Source: Sorex araneus
Taxonomy: Eukaryota > Chordata > Mammalia > Eulipotyphla > Soricidae
Direction: 5' to 3'
Assembly (NCBI RefSeq): GCF_027595985.1
Contig: NC_073313.1
Span: 111,346,552 to 111,410,551, forward strand
DNA: 64,000 nucleotides
Below, piece after piece: positions 11,483 to 23,229 of this stretch (positions are counted from its first letter, which is position 1; each line of letters opens with the position of its first letter). The notes beneath the pieces are model-generated. The model was not told where the DNA came from and made no database searches. It saw nothing but the letters and a program-made list of their open reading frames with translations. The position numbers were made by a program, and so were the translations under genes.

Positions 11483-11692
11483 CTAGAATAAAATCCAATT
11501 ATCTACATATTTAGCAACCGCTTAGGTGATTTATATAGTTATTCATAAAAAAGGATCATACAAATAATAAACTAGAAACAAGTCTGTCCTTACACATAAT
11601 GAGATATATTGTTGTTTCTGATATGCTAAAATACACTATTTGTCTAAGTTGATAAAAATTTTTTACTACAAGCTGTTAATCTATATAGAACA

Positions 11693-11870
11693 ATGGTTCA
11701 AAGTTTTCTCTCAGGCAGCAGCATATCAATCTGTTAGAAATGCAAACTAAGGGATTTTACCCCAGAATACTAAACCGGAAGTTCTAGCATGGAGGCAAGC
11801 CACTTGAGTTTAGATAAGCATTCCAGGTGATTCTGATGCCTAACTAGTATGGACTCTGTGTTATAAGTGC
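11693..11870 (+). mobile_element. MER5A-like hAT-Charlie MITE relic
   Basis: Landmarks in the MER5A order: 'TGTTAGAAATGCAAACTAAG', 'TACCCCAGAATACTAAACCGG' (read in pieces) and 'TTCCAGGTGATTCTGATGCC'. These are non-autonomous hAT DNA transposons that moved early in placental evolution. I cannot read the terminal repeats. Confidence 0.75.
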
Positions 11871-11874
11871 TTTG

Positions 11875-12912
11875 CTTCTTAAATTGTGCATTGCAAGCCC
11901 ATGTGGGGTCACATAACTGGATGTGGGAGTTGCAAAAACTTTGGCAGTAGTGTAAGCTTTCTGAACATACAATGATAAAAATTAATTGAAAAGCAAACTC
12001 ATAATTAATTCAAGGCAGCACTTGCCCATATTGCACTTCCTTCCTGAAAATTTTTTTTTTGGCAGAATAGATGATGAATCTGGGAAACTACTACCCTGGG
12101 CAGAGGCAGGAATGTCTTTCCTTTCCTATAGAGAGCAGCCTGAGGCTAGGAATAATGAATAACTGAAATCAGAAAATTAGAAAGGGTACATTAAGTTGTT
12201 GACCTTAGAGAAACAATAAGCATTCTAATAATTTGGACAATGTTACACCAATTAATTAGCCAGGATGAAATGTACAAATTTCTATAAAACATAAAACTAA
12301 TACTTTTGACTTCTGATTTTGATGAAGTCATTGCCTTTATCTTCACAGTTAAAAAAAGAACAAAGAAAATAAAAAACTCTTCTTTGGCACATCAAAAGTG
12401 AGGTTACAGATCAAACTGCTGTTCCAAAGTTATAAAGACTTCTAAACCAGAGTTTAGAACATGAGCCAGAATTTCCTAGAGTAGTAGCCAGAGGAAATAT
12501 CCAGTAAAAAACCTAGTAGAGCAGGAAAACACACTGTAGTTGACTAATAATTGTTGGTGACTTAATGTAATGTTCTCAACATTTGACAATTGCCAACTCC
12601 AGGATATCTAAGTCTTGGCAGGGGTGTGGGTACATAGAAGCTATACCATGTTCTCATAATGAAGATGAAGTTTTTACAAAGCCCTCAACTTTCCATAAGG
12701 AAAGGATAAAAATTACCCTTTGCAGCACTCCAAAAGCATTCTACTTAGGTTATGAAAGCCTGCCCTTAAGGGAAATGTTTTCCAAAGTTTAATTTACTGA
12801 AATTTTACAGTAGCCTAACCAACTCATGTTAAAGTAAAGAGGATAGGGCCAACTTCAACCACATTTAGCCTTCTATTTGTGGGAAGACAATACCTTTCCA
12901 TCCTCCTTTTGC
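11875..12912. other. Unassigned AT-rich DNA
   Basis: No gene. 'CATGTGGGGTCACATAACTGGATGTGGGAG' around 11900-11930 has the look of an eroded DNA transposon, but I cannot place it. The 69-codon frame at 12583-12792 shows no motif. Confidence 0.45.
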
Positions 12913-12930
12913 TTCTGAAGTAGAGATATA

Positions 12931-13102
12931 GGGGCCGGAGCGATAGCACAGCGGATAGGGTGTTTGCCTTGCACGCGGCCGACCCGGGTTCAATCCCCGG
13001 CATCCCATATGGTCCCCCAAGCACCGCCAGGAGTAATTCCTGAGTGCAAAGCCAGGAGTAACCCCTGAGCATTGCTGGGTGTGACCCCCCCAAAAAAAAG
13101 AG
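12931..13102 (+). mobile_element. Young SINE-A with 15-bp target-site duplication
   Basis: Intact head GGGGCCGGAGCGATAGCACAG, B box GGTTCAATCCC and tail GGGTGTGACCCCCC plus A8. Perfect duplication TGAAGTAGAGATATA at 12916-12930 and 13103-13117. Among the youngest insertions in the window. Confidence 0.95.
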
Positions 13103-13264
13103 TGAAGTAGAGATATAATGAAAAGTATTTATAAAAGTTAAGCCCAGGTGATACATTAAGGAGACCCACGCCTAATAACTGGACTACACAACACTTTTCT
13201 GACAAACCCTAAAACCACCTCACCACTTTATTCAGTATAATGCAGTATCCAGAAATTCACATTT

Positions 13265-13468
13265 TGGACCTTGTTAAGATATTTTATGTAAAGAGAAAAA
13301 GACAACAGAGGAGAACGGAAAATCAAAGATTCTGTAGAAGGAACCTAATGGCAATGGTAGAAGATATTTTTGGCACTTTGGTTGTGATTGTGGTGCAGTA
13401 AATGTATGTCAAAGCATAAACATTAACGTTATTGTAAGCCATGTTACCTCAATAATAATAAAACATTT
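13265..13468 (+). mobile_element. L1 3' end, third subtype
   Basis: 'TTTTGGCACTTTGGTTGTGATTGTGGTGCAG' (read in pieces) and 'CATTAACGTTATTGTAAGCCATG', then an A-rich end. It matches the L1 tails at 20580-20690 and 49840-49950, which carry 'GTGGTAGGTG.A.TGC.GTA'. Confidence 0.6.
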
Positions 13469-13729
13469 TAAGAAAAAAAAATAAGGATACCAGGGGGAAC
13501 TCTTTGACATGTACAGTTACAGCAAAAAATAAGCACAATTTAACTGCTAACCAAATAAACACAAACCTTACACTAAAGCCTATTCATCCCAGTTCATTGT
13601 ATGTAGTACATCGTGTACAACTTTCAAGATGATTACAATAATGCTAAAATGCTAAAATAATATAATTTGATAAAACAGTGCTGTAATTATCAAATTTAGA
13701 CATGATAAAGATGTAATGATCAAAGATGG

Positions 13730-14540
13730 AATTTAATTTCAGATGTGATTAATATGCTAAGAGTTCTATTTGGATATTTGGACAACATTCAAGGACACAT
13801 GTAAATATATGTAGTGATGAAAACTTTAATAATCAAGAGGAAATGCTATAAATAAAAAATAAGTGAAATGTAGAATGCCTTTGATGGGCTTATCAAAAGA
13901 CTAGACATGACCAAAGAAAGAAGTAGTCATCTTGAAACAGTGCCAATATATTTTCAAAACTGAAGTGAGAGGATACATAAAGATAAAGTGGAAGTTTTAG
14001 GAAATATATGACAATTAAAAACCTATAATACACATACATTTCCAGAAGAAGAAAAGAACAGAAGAAAAATGGAAACAATATTGATTTAGAAACTTACCCC
14101 CAAAATAAAAAAGCTTTAACCACAAACCCATAAATCTACCAATCAAAATAAGAATAATCTATGAATAGTAGACTTCCACTGAGAAATATCATACTCAAAC
14201 CCCTAAAAGAAGGAATAAAATTAGAAAAGATAGAGAAAAAGAGCCACCTTACATAGAGAAAATTAAGGATACCTATTTTGTTGGAATTGTCATTAGACGT
14301 CATGAAAACAAGAAAAAAGTGAATTTTTATTATTTTATTTAAATACAAGGTACTTAAAGTGTTCATAGAATAAATAAATTTCAACAAAATAATTCTGTAT
14401 CCAGAAAAATTATCTTTCAAATGAAAAGGAGAATGAGGACTTTATCAAACAAATAAATCTTGGGAGAATTCATCTACAGTAGATCTGCCTTACAAAAATG
14501 TTAAAATAAGTATTCAAGAAAGAAATATAGGTAAGAAATT
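13730..14540 (+). mobile_element. Old L1/HAL1 ORF1 body
   Basis: The plus strand reads like the distal part of old L1 or HAL1 ORF1: 'AGAAGAAGAAAAGAACAGAAG', 'AATTATCTTTCAAATGAAAAGG' and 'GATCTGCCTTACAAAAATG', corresponding to the LSF.xEGE and PALQxML motifs at the ORF1 C-terminus. It continues past a nested L1 tail into 14909-15720. Confidence 0.6.
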
Positions 14541-14556
14541 AAGAATCAACAGAATT

Positions 14557-14892
14557 ACCTGCTTTACAGACCTTATTGCCCAAAAAGAGAGGGCGTGAGG
14601 GAGAGAGAGAGGAGAGAGAGAGAGGGAAGGAGGGAGGGAGAGAGGGAAGGAGGGAGGGAGGGAGAGAGGGAGAGAGGACATAGAGAGGGAGGGAGGGAGG
14701 GAGAGAGGACACAGAGAGAGAGAAGTAAATTGCCTGCCACAGAGGCAGGCAGGGATGGGGGAACAGGAGGGAAACAGGCGACATTGGTGGTGGAAAATAT
14801 ACACTGATGAAGGGAGGGGTGTTGTAACATTATATGACTGAAACCCAGTCAAAACTTTGTAACTTGTATCTTACTGTGATTCAATAAAAAAT
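14557..14892 (+). mobile_element. 5'-truncated L1 tail with GA/GGGA expansion
   Basis: A 336-bp L1 3' UTR remnant ending 'GTAACTTGTATCTTACTGTGATTCAATAAAAA' (in pieces), flanked by AAGAATCAACAGAATT at 14541-14556 and AAGAACCAACAGAATT at 14893-14908, a 16-bp duplication with one mismatch. The internal purine tract has expanded to (GGGA/GA)n at about 14600-14727. The long frames on both strands here are only repeat translations. Confidence 0.9.
14600..14727 (+). repeat. (GGGA)n/(GA)n polypurine tract in L1 3' UTR
   Basis: About 125 bp of nearly pure purine on the plus strand, sitting at the same internal L1 position as the tracts at 17254, 22518, 47995 and 58600. Confidence 0.95.
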
Positions 14893-14908
14893 AAGAACCA
14901 ACAGAATT

Positions 14909-15720
14909 TAAAAGGATAAATAATGGTCAAATAGCATTTTACTTGTACTGTTTTTAAATACTATAGCACAATAATTTGTTGAAAATAATTGTAGCAGTAG
15001 TATATTGGGTATTATAACTTACTGGTGAATGACAGCAATATTAAAAAGGGATAAGGGAGGAGTTAATAATGCTGTAATAAATTGCATAATGTAATATAGT
15101 ATTCTGTAGTAGGTATATGAATTTGCTGCAAATGTGTATTGAAAATGTAAAGCTAGAGGTGAGAGCAATAGTCCAGCGGGTAGAATCCTTGTCTTGTATG
15201 TGGCCTGGCATTCCATACGATCATCTGAGCCCTGTCAGAAGTGATTCCTGAGCTCAGAGCTGGAAGTGTTTCCTAAGCACAGCTGGATGTTGTCTGAAAA
15301 AGAAACACAAGGGACAACATAAGGTAAGTCATTTAAAAATATTTAAAAGAAATACAATAGATAAACTATGAGGAAAAAACATAAAATAAAAAATGCTATT
15401 AAACTACATAAAACTTTCTACATAAACTACATAAAATTACTATAAAGAGCATGAATTAAAAGGAAAGAAGGGCAACACATATAAACAGGAACACATATGG
15501 AAGGCTATTATTTCTTTAAGTGTTCATGGTCTAAATACAAATTAAAAAACAGAACCTTCAAAGTAGATATGAAAACGAAACACAGCTTATTTATCCAAGA
15601 AATATCCATTAAATGTTACTATGCTGGCATATGAAAAATTAATGAATGTATTAAAAATAATCTCAACAGTAATCTAAAAGGAAACGAAAAGAGGTATATT
15701 AATGTTTATGTTATTTTACA
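14909..15720 (+). mobile_element. Old L1/HAL1 body, continuation
   Basis: After the nested tail the older element resumes. Near 15520-15560 'TTTAAGTGTTCATGGTCTAAATAC' matches the start of L1 ORF2 (the 'N.NGLN.P' motif of the endonuclease), followed by A-rich coding-like sequence. A SINE splits it at 15152-15306. No frame remains. Confidence 0.5.
15152..15306 (+). mobile_element. Old SINE-A
   Basis: 'GAGAGCAATAGTCCAGCGGGTAG' head, the B-box region largely deleted, and body 'AAGTGATTCCTGAGCTCAGAGC'. Confidence 0.8.
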
Positions 15721-15783
15721 CTTAATTTTTCACTCAACATGCCTTCTTTCTTCTTCCCCCACCATCTCCTTTTAGCTAACCTT

Positions 15784-16024
15784 CACTGTACTGTCATCCT
15801 GTTGTTCATCGATTTGCTCAAGCAGGCATCTCCACTGTGAAACTTGTTACTGTTTTTGGCATATCGAATACGACACAGGTAGCTTGCCAGGCTCTGCCAT
15901 GTGGGCAGGATACTCTCGGTAGCTTGCTGGGTTCTCTGAGAGGGACGGAGAAATAGAACCCGGGTCGGCCGCGTGCAAGCGTGCAAGGCAATCACAATAC
16001 CTGCTGTGCTGTTGCTTCAGCCCA
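15784..16024 (-). mobile_element. SINE-B with 11-bp target-site duplication
   Basis: Flanked by TAGCTAACCTT at 15773-15783 and 16025-16035. It has a full head and body on the minus strand. A 10-bp duplication, GCGTGCAAGCGTGCAAG, lies inside the head near 15970-15990. Confidence 0.95.
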
Positions 16025-16404
16025 TAGCTAACCTTAGATATATTAAAATGTAACTACTGTCTGAATATTTTTTGTCTGTTGACACAATTTATATACTTAA
16101 AGTGCACAAGTAAGTTAAATTGTTTTAGGCAACTGGTAGGAGAGTACAGAAATTCCCAAGCATGTTATTTTGCAAAGCAGAGTCTGGACACATAAAAACA
16201 TAAGCACATTTAGCATATGTTCACAGGTTACCAAGGTTACAAAGTGAGACTATGACCATCTCAAAGAAATCCCAAACATACTCCACTGCTCAACACACTC
16301 GGCTGGCCCATGGCAGCTCCTGCTCTCTGACTTTAGCCTGCTTAAATTTAAAATGTAGTCGAGGTTTACTTTCCTCATCAAAATTATCAGTGAAGAAGTC
16401 TAAA

Positions 16405-16575
16405 CTACTATTGCATTCCCATCAGTAATGAATGAATGTGCCTGTTGTTGAGTATCCCAGTGAACATTTGATGCTCTTAGGATTTTGAATCTTATTAACT
16501 CTAACAGGTATGCAGTAATGTTTCACTTAAAGAATGGTAGCAATTTTCATTTCTTATTTGATTAAATATCTAGGA
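16405..16575 (-). mobile_element. Old L1 fragment
   Basis: Plus-strand 'TGCATTCCCATCAGTAATG', 'TTAACTCTAACAGGTATGCAGTAATG' and 'TTTCATTTCTTATTTG' follow the order of the L1 distal region in reverse. Confidence 0.55.
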
Positions 16576-16594
16576 GGCATAACCGATTTCATCA

Positions 16595-16710
16595 TTCTTA
16601 GGGATGCCTCCTGCTGGTGCTCAGGGACCATAAGCAGTTCTGGGAATGAAACTGGGGTCAGCTGCCTGCAAGACAAGCACCTTAATACCTGTATTATATC
16701 TATCTTATCC
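16595..16710 (-). mobile_element. Old SINE-A, partial
   Basis: 'CTGCTGGTGCTCAGGGACCATAAG' and 'GGGTCAGCTGCCTGCAAGACAAGC' on plus. The head is eroded. Confidence 0.6.
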
Positions 16711-16717
16711 CACATTC

Positions 16718-16810
16718 TTGTTTTTTGTTTGGGGGCTACAACCAGCTGTGCTCACTGTTTACTCCTCACTCTGTGTGCAGAGATCACTCCTGGCAGGCCT
16801 TCCATGGTTT
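16718..16810 (-). mobile_element. Old SINE-A, partial
   Basis: 'GGGGGCTACAACCAGCTGTGCTCA' and 'GAGATCACTCCTGGCAGG' on plus. Only the 3' half remains. Confidence 0.6.
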
Positions 16811-17089
16811 TAAATGTAAGCTAATACTAGCCTACTTCAAAAAATCCCAAAGCAGTCACTGCTAATGTCGGAATGCAGTGAGAAAGAAACCCTTATTCAT
16901 AATTGGCAGGATGGTTACAGGAAAACAATGGAAGAGGGGCCATACCAGGTGGAAACCATGAAGGAAAAGCCAGAAAAGGAGTAATCAAAGAGGGAGGGAC
17001 CAACTGAAGAGGAAATGATGGGAGAGGGACTGAACAACCTTAGCCTTCGGTTAGTTCCTCATACATTATCTTTAAATGAAAAATCAATC

Positions 17090-17800
17090 ACCTCAAGGTA
17101 CACAGTTATAAAGCTGTTCATGATTGGGCTTCAGTCATACAATGTTCCAACACCTGTCCATCCACCAGAGTACATTCCCCACAACAAATGTCCCCAGTTT
17201 CCCTTCCGCCACTCCCCCCCATGCAAGCTTGCCTATATGGCAGGCACTTTTTTCCTCCTCCTCCTCCTCCTCCTCCTCCTCCTCCTCCTCCTCCTCCTCC
17301 TCCTCTTCCTCCTCTCTTTCTTATTCTCTCTGTTTCTCTCCCTCTATCACCTTTTGGGTAGGTACTGAGAGGTTATCATGTATGTTCCTTTACCTACTTT
17401 CAGCATGCTTTCTTATCCAGAGTGATCATTTCCAACTATTATTTTCATAGTGGTCCCTTCTCGATCCCAGCTGCCTCTATGGCAGGCAACTCTCTTCTCT
17501 CTTTCTTTCTTTGTCTCTCATTCTAGGCATTATGGTTTGCAATACGGATGCTAAAAGAGTATCATCTATATCTGTTACCTGCTTTCAAGACTCAGTTCTA
17601 ATCCAGAGTGATCATTTCCAACTATTATTGTCATACTGGACACTCCTCTATCTTAAGTATCATAGTTTGTTTAACTAGTGGTCTGTTCTCAAGCACACGG
17701 GTGTTTCCAGATTCTGGCTATTGTGAATAGTGCTATAGTCAAGTTAGAAATGCAAATGGCATTTCTGCAGTGTGTTTTTTTCACCCCTGGAACATATTAA
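17090..17800 (-). mobile_element. L1 3' UTR with (TCC)n expansion
   Basis: Plus-strand order: 'GGGCTTCAGTCATACAATGTTCC', a (TCC)n tract, 'TACTGAGAGGTTATCATG', 'CAGAGTGATCATTTCCAACTATTAT', 'TTCTGGCTATTGTGAATAGTGC'. The block 'CAGAGTGATCATTTCCAACTATTAT' occurs twice, at 17419 and 17601, so part of the 3' UTR is duplicated in tandem with about 180-bp spacing. Confidence 0.8.
17254..17314 (-). repeat. (TCC)n / (GGA)n microsatellite
   Basis: About 20 TCC units in the L1 3' UTR. The apparent poly-Leu/poly-Ser frames at 17015-17450 are translations of this repeat. Confidence 0.95.
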
Positions 17801-17984
17801 CAGAAAGATATTGCTGGCTTGTATGACTTATGCTATTTAATTGGGCAGTGCATAAACTAATCAAACAGCAGAGGTAACTTAAGGTTGAAGCTCTCAGTTT
17901 ATTCTAGGTGAAGAGTAACATGTAAGAGCGGGAACATTAAGAATTCCATGTTCCAGGGTGGTCAGAGTGATAATTTTATATGCT

Positions 17985-18088
17985 GTCCACAGAAACCTAG
18001 GCTAGCCCCAAGTAGATTGTTATCCGGTCCAGTCTCTTATGAAAAACAATATAGAGGCATTTAAAAACAATAATAATGTAACTTTGGA
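17985..18088 (+). mobile_element. L1 3' region, first piece of a split element
   Basis: 'CTTATGAAAAACAATATAGAGGC' then A-rich text matches the L1 'TTATGGAAAACAGTATGGAGG' block. The next L1 landmark ('AAAATAGAACTG') appears only after the GAPDH pseudogene at about 19370. Confidence 0.6.
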
Positions 18089-19358
<1,270 letters not shown>

Positions 19359-19364
19359 CTCCCC

Positions 19365-19422
19365 CACCAAAATAGAACTGTGATATGATTCCCATGGTTC
19401 CACTTCTTGGGATCTATCCCTA
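19365..19422 (+). mobile_element. L1 3' region, second piece
   Basis: 'AAAATAGAACTGTGATATGATTCCCATGG' (read in pieces) and 'TTCCACTTCTTGGGATCTATCC' continue the L1 interrupted by the GAPDH copy. Confidence 0.65.
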
Positions 19423-20169
19423 TGTCACTGTCATTCTATTGTTCATCGATTTACTCGAGCGAGCGCCAGTAACATCTCCATTCATCCCAGCCCTGAGATT
19501 ATAGCCGCCTACAATTGGGGTCTTCTTTCAGAATCAGGAGAATGAGACCTGTTATTATTACTGCTTTTGTTGTATCAAGTACGCCATGGGGATCTTGCCA
19601 GGCTCTGCCGTGCGGGCGGGATACTCTCAGTAGCTTGCTGGGCTCTCCGAGAGGCAAATGTATTTATTTTCCTCTATGATGATGTGTCCAGGAATATGTC
19701 CACTCATGTGTGAGGCTCGGCCCTTACGTGTGGAAGAAAGCAGCCTAGAGCCTGATGGTGGTTGGGTAATGGAGTTCGGCTGCTGGGACCGGGTCCCTTG
19801 GGGCAGGGAGGGCTCTCACCTGCCCCCCTCTGGGATGCCCCGAGTGAAAACAGCCTGGTTCAGAGTCCGGTGGCATGTTGTTGTTGTTGTGCCTGGTTTC
19901 ACTAGCCCAATTCTGTGTATGGGGTAGGTGAGGAGGTGAGGAACAGAGGCTGCTGGGTGAGGATGTCAGACACCCCCAGGTATGTGGGAGACGCAGATGG
20001 CAGAGGCTTATCCGGCAAGGAGGATAAGCACTTCCCTCCCCTTTCAGAGTTTCCCATCCTAACCAGCGTCTAATCCCATCCCCAGGGAGAGAAGACCGTG
20101 GCCCTTGGCTGGGGTCTTGGGGTCCCTGCTCTCCTCCCACGCCCTGGATGGCCTTCCTTAGGGCCGTGT
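19423..20169 (-). mobile_element. Composite retroposon, 747 bp, with target-site duplication
   Basis: Flanked by ATCTATCCCTA at 19412-19422 and 20170-20180, with L1 text continuing cleanly across the site. In minus orientation the 5' part (about 19660-20169) is GC-rich and of unknown origin. The 3' part (19423-19656) carries SINE-B-related text: 'AGAGCCCAGCAAGCTACTGAGAG', 'GCACGGCAGAGCCTGGCAAG', 'GAATGGAGATGTTACTGG' and 'TCGAGTAAATCGATGAACAA', ending in GACAGTGACATAG. It shares the stretch 'AGGTCTCATTCTCCTGATTCTGAAAGA' with the element at 40804-41353. The 149-codon minus-strand frame (19745-20194) has no domain and crosses the insertion edge, so I do not call it a gene. Confidence 0.85.
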
Positions 20170-20180
20170 ATCTATCCCTA

Positions 20181-20700
20181 GGACACAAAAACATTAATTA
20201 GAAAAGACATTTGTACACCATTGTTAGTTATAGTGCCATTTCCAAAGACCAGGATGTGATAAGAATCCAAATACTCAAGCGTATTTGAGAGGGTAAAGAA
20301 GTTGAAGCATATCAGAACAATGTAATATTATCAGTTATAAGAAATGGTAATATCTTGTTTTTCCCTTTAACTTGGAATTGGAAAGTGATATGCTATGTGA
20401 AGTGAGTCAGGAGAAGGAAATTTAATGATTTTACTCACATTTGGAGTATAAAAGGAAAAGTAAGGGAATAGAAAATGGCCAAAGAAAATAAACTCTGAGA
20501 TTCTCCTTAAAGAACTGAATTGGCTAAGTCTGGGATGGAGGGAAAGATGAAAAGAGATCTAGGGACAATATTGGAGGGATATTGGAACTTTGGTGGTAGG
20601 TGCAATGCAGTAATATTATATGCATAAAACATTAAAATTAATGCTATTACAGTTCATAAGACCTCCAAAATATCAAAAATAAAACTGTGAGGAAATAAAA
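20181..20700 (+). mobile_element. L1 3' UTR, last piece
   Basis: 'GGACACAAAAACATTAATTAG', 'AAAGACCAGGATGTGATAAG', 'GAAGTGAGTCAGGAGAAGG', 'TTGGTGGTAGGTGCAATGC', then an A-rich end. It completes the L1 that hosts both the GAPDH pseudogene and the composite retroposon. Confidence 0.8.
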
Positions 20701-21650
20701 AAGTACACTATAATCTTAATTAACATCTTGGTATAAAACCATTGGCTTGCATAAATATTACTGAAACCTAGAAATGATCTGTAGATAATACAGTGTATGC
20801 CACCCTTCAGTATTATCCTTGAATAATTGTCCCACCAGCAGTCCTAAATCATTGCTCATTATATTTTATTGATTTCCAGAGAAGACTTTTGAGATAACCT
20901 TGCCGTTTTAATGTTTAATGTCCCATAAATTTTTGTTAGGATAAAATTTTCTTCTCTACCAAACTTATAGTTTTATCCCTTTTCCATTTACATTCTCTGT
21001 GAAAGTAGCTACTGTTCAATTTCATTTATATTCTGACAACTGTTATTATTTAAAGAGAGAAGCTTATGTTTTCAACTCCAGTGTTTAATTTTCAGCTGTC
21101 ATTTACTTGACCTCTGAGCAGCATTGGCACAGATAACCACTTCTTCCTAGTTTACATTATTCAATCACTTGGTTCCAATAAATTATATTATTCTTTTTTT
21201 ATGTTGTCTCACTATATATTCCTTTTATATTATTTTGTGAATTCTGTTTTTCTATTCCTTTCCACTGTAATGATAGAACTTCTGAGGGCTTGTTTCTTAG
21301 TCCTATTAATACTTTTGTCTACGTTTCTTCTGTAGATTATTTCATCCATTGACACTAATATATTCTATACAACAATGGCTTTCAAGTTTTAAAGATGGAT
21401 GTATTACTAATTTTTAGTAGTATGTGATTTTATGAGTACAGCTTCATAGTACTACATGTGCTTAAGAATCTCTTTAACCACCATTAATATTATGGCATTA
21501 TCTCAGTATCAAAATAATTCCTTTACATATTCCTACAACCTGTCTCCTTTTACACCAATAACTACTATGGGTTTTATGAGACTTGTAGTTATTTTATTGC
21601 TTCTTCCAGTTATTTTGCTTTGGCAATAGCTATATACATTGCATATATGA
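20701..21650. other. Unassigned AT-rich DNA
   Basis: No gene. Parts at 20930-21560 are T-rich and may be old minus-strand L1, but no diagnostic block is clear. Confidence 0.45.
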
Positions 21651-21654
21651 ATCA

Positions 21655-21965
21655 TTCAGTAATTGCCTTTCACTTTTTAACTTACTTCACTTAGCATAAT
21701 CACCTCAAGGTCAATGCATTTTGTCCCATAGTGCATGAGATCATTTTAAAAAATAGAGAAGTATTCCATTGATTATAAATATACATATATATTATATAAA
21801 TCCTTTTCCTTGATGTTTCAGATAATGGACTTCTAAATTGAGACCATTTAAAAATTGTGAAAATGGAATGATGCTATGAACATTGGGGTTCAATATTCTT
21901 TTGAATTAGTATTTTTATATTCTTAGTATAGATATGGCTCTCAAATTTATTTCTTTATTATATAC
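21655..21965 (-). mobile_element. Old L1 3' region
   Basis: Plus-strand 'TTACTTCACTTAGCATAATCACC', 'GAAGTATTCCATTGATTATAAATAT' and 'GATGCTATGAACATTGGGG' are reverse-complement L1 landmarks. Confidence 0.65.
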
Positions 21966-22147
21966 TTGATATAAGCACTACATATTTATATGTTTCACTG
22001 CATACATGGCAGCTGAAAACCTAACATATTAAAAAATGAACTCCTGATTCCACATCCTTTTATTGAAACATTTTTCCCCTAATGTTTCCCATTGTAGTTA
22101 ATGATACAATTCAACAGTTACCCATACCAGTATTATTGGAATACTTT

Positions 22148-22313
22148 TGACTATTTCATTTTCTCACACTATTTTATTTGCTCATTTTCTCATAAGAGCA
22201 AATTATATGGGTCCTAGCTTAAAAGTGCCTAAATAAAATTGTTTTCCTCATTTAAAACACCTTTACTACTGTCTAGGCGCTATAATTGCTCATCTATATT
22301 ATTGAAGCAAAAT
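22148..22313. repeat. 166-bp block, left copy of a duplicated pair
   Basis: Identical at 165 of 166 positions to 23230-23395; the single difference is G at 22279 versus A at 23361. Direct orientation, 1,082 bp apart. The block itself does not resemble L1 or a SINE. Sequence on the left of this copy is also not L1, so this is the more likely original location. Confidence 0.97.
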
Positions 22314-22339
22314 ACTGCCTCCATATCTTTTTCTTACCT

Positions 22340-23229
22340 TTCTCTCTTTTTATTTAACCACAATGAGATGCACAGTTACAGAGCTGCTCATGGCTGGATT
22401 TCAGTCATACAATGTTCCAAAACCCATCCCTCCACCAGTGTGCATTTTCACCACCAATATTCAAAGTTTTGCTCCAGCTACCCCCACCAGCCTACCATTA
22501 AATTATGGCAGATACTTCTCTCTCTCTATCTCTCTTCATTCCTCTCTATTTCTTTCCTTTTGGGCATTATGGTTTGCAATTCAGACACTGAGATGTTATC
22601 ATGTTTGGTCCCTTACCTATGTTCAGCATGCAGTTCTTATCCGGAGTGATCATTTTCAACTATCATTTTCATAATGGTCCCTTCTCTATCCCAACTGCCT
22701 TTTACCCTGCCACTTGAGGCAAGATTCCAACAGTGAGCCACTTGCTTGGTCAATGGTATTTCATTTTTGAAGTTGCCTTTAGCTTTAATATTATGAATGG
22801 TTATGCACATATTGTCATCTGTCTACCTTATGTATTCAGGTCTGATATTGAGGTCTTTATTCTGTTTTGACCTAATGTTTGTGCCTGGCATTAGAACAAA
22901 GTCTGAGTTCAATTTTTTGCATGTAGCTGCCCAGTTTTCCCAGAAGCACTTGTTGAAGAGACTTTCCTTGCTCCACTTCATATCTCTTGCTCATTTGTCA
23001 AAACTTTATCAAAACTCTTTTATCAATATCAGGATATTTAGGTATGTTTTATCTGCTGGTCTGTCTTTCTTCCAATACCATGTTGTGTTAATTACTACCT
23101 CTTTGTAGTATGGTGTGAAGATCAGGGGTGGGGGTTGTTGCCTCCCATCTTCTTTCTCCCAAGGATTGCTTTATTTTATTTTTCTATATGAATTTTACAT
23201 GTGTTTGATTTATTTCTTTGAAAATGGAA
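22340..23229 (-). mobile_element. L1 3' UTR and C-terminal ORF2
   Basis: In + direction: 3' end 'TGGCTGGATTTCAGTCATACAATG', a CT tract (22518-22560), 'GGCATTATGGTTTGCAAT', 'AGTGATCATTTTCAACTATC', then reversed ORF2 C-terminus: 'GCCCAGTTTTCCCAGAAGCAC', 'CAATACCATGTTGTG' and 'TTTGTAGTATGGTGTGAAG'. The L1 text halts at 23229 and resumes after the copied block. Confidence 0.85.

Noticed and set aside
12931-12990. tRNA gene at SINE heads
   Set aside because: A- and B-box-like motifs are present, but there is no acceptor stem or full cloverleaf and the head is always joined to the SINE body. This is a tRNA-derived SINE promoter and not a tRNA gene.
12824-13156. A peptide theme recurring across many minus-strand frames (GYSWLCTQELLLAVL, GMPGIEPGS, CKANALPAVLSL)
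   Set aside because: It looks like a protein family, appearing near 4660, 12824, 31788, 32193, 44153, 50939, 51273 and 53973. Every instance is SINE-A read in the same frame, bounded by its target duplication.
14514-14852. Open frames of 70-112 codons on both strands (Ser/Pro/Leu-rich or Arg/Glu/Gly-rich)
   Set aside because: They are translations of the (GGGA/GA)n tract inside an L1 3' UTR. Being open on both strands in several frames is typical of a simple repeat.
19745-20194. 149-codon minus-strand frame
   Set aside because: It spans the border of the composite retroposon and its target duplication, has no recognisable domain, and lies in GC-rich DNA where stops are rare.
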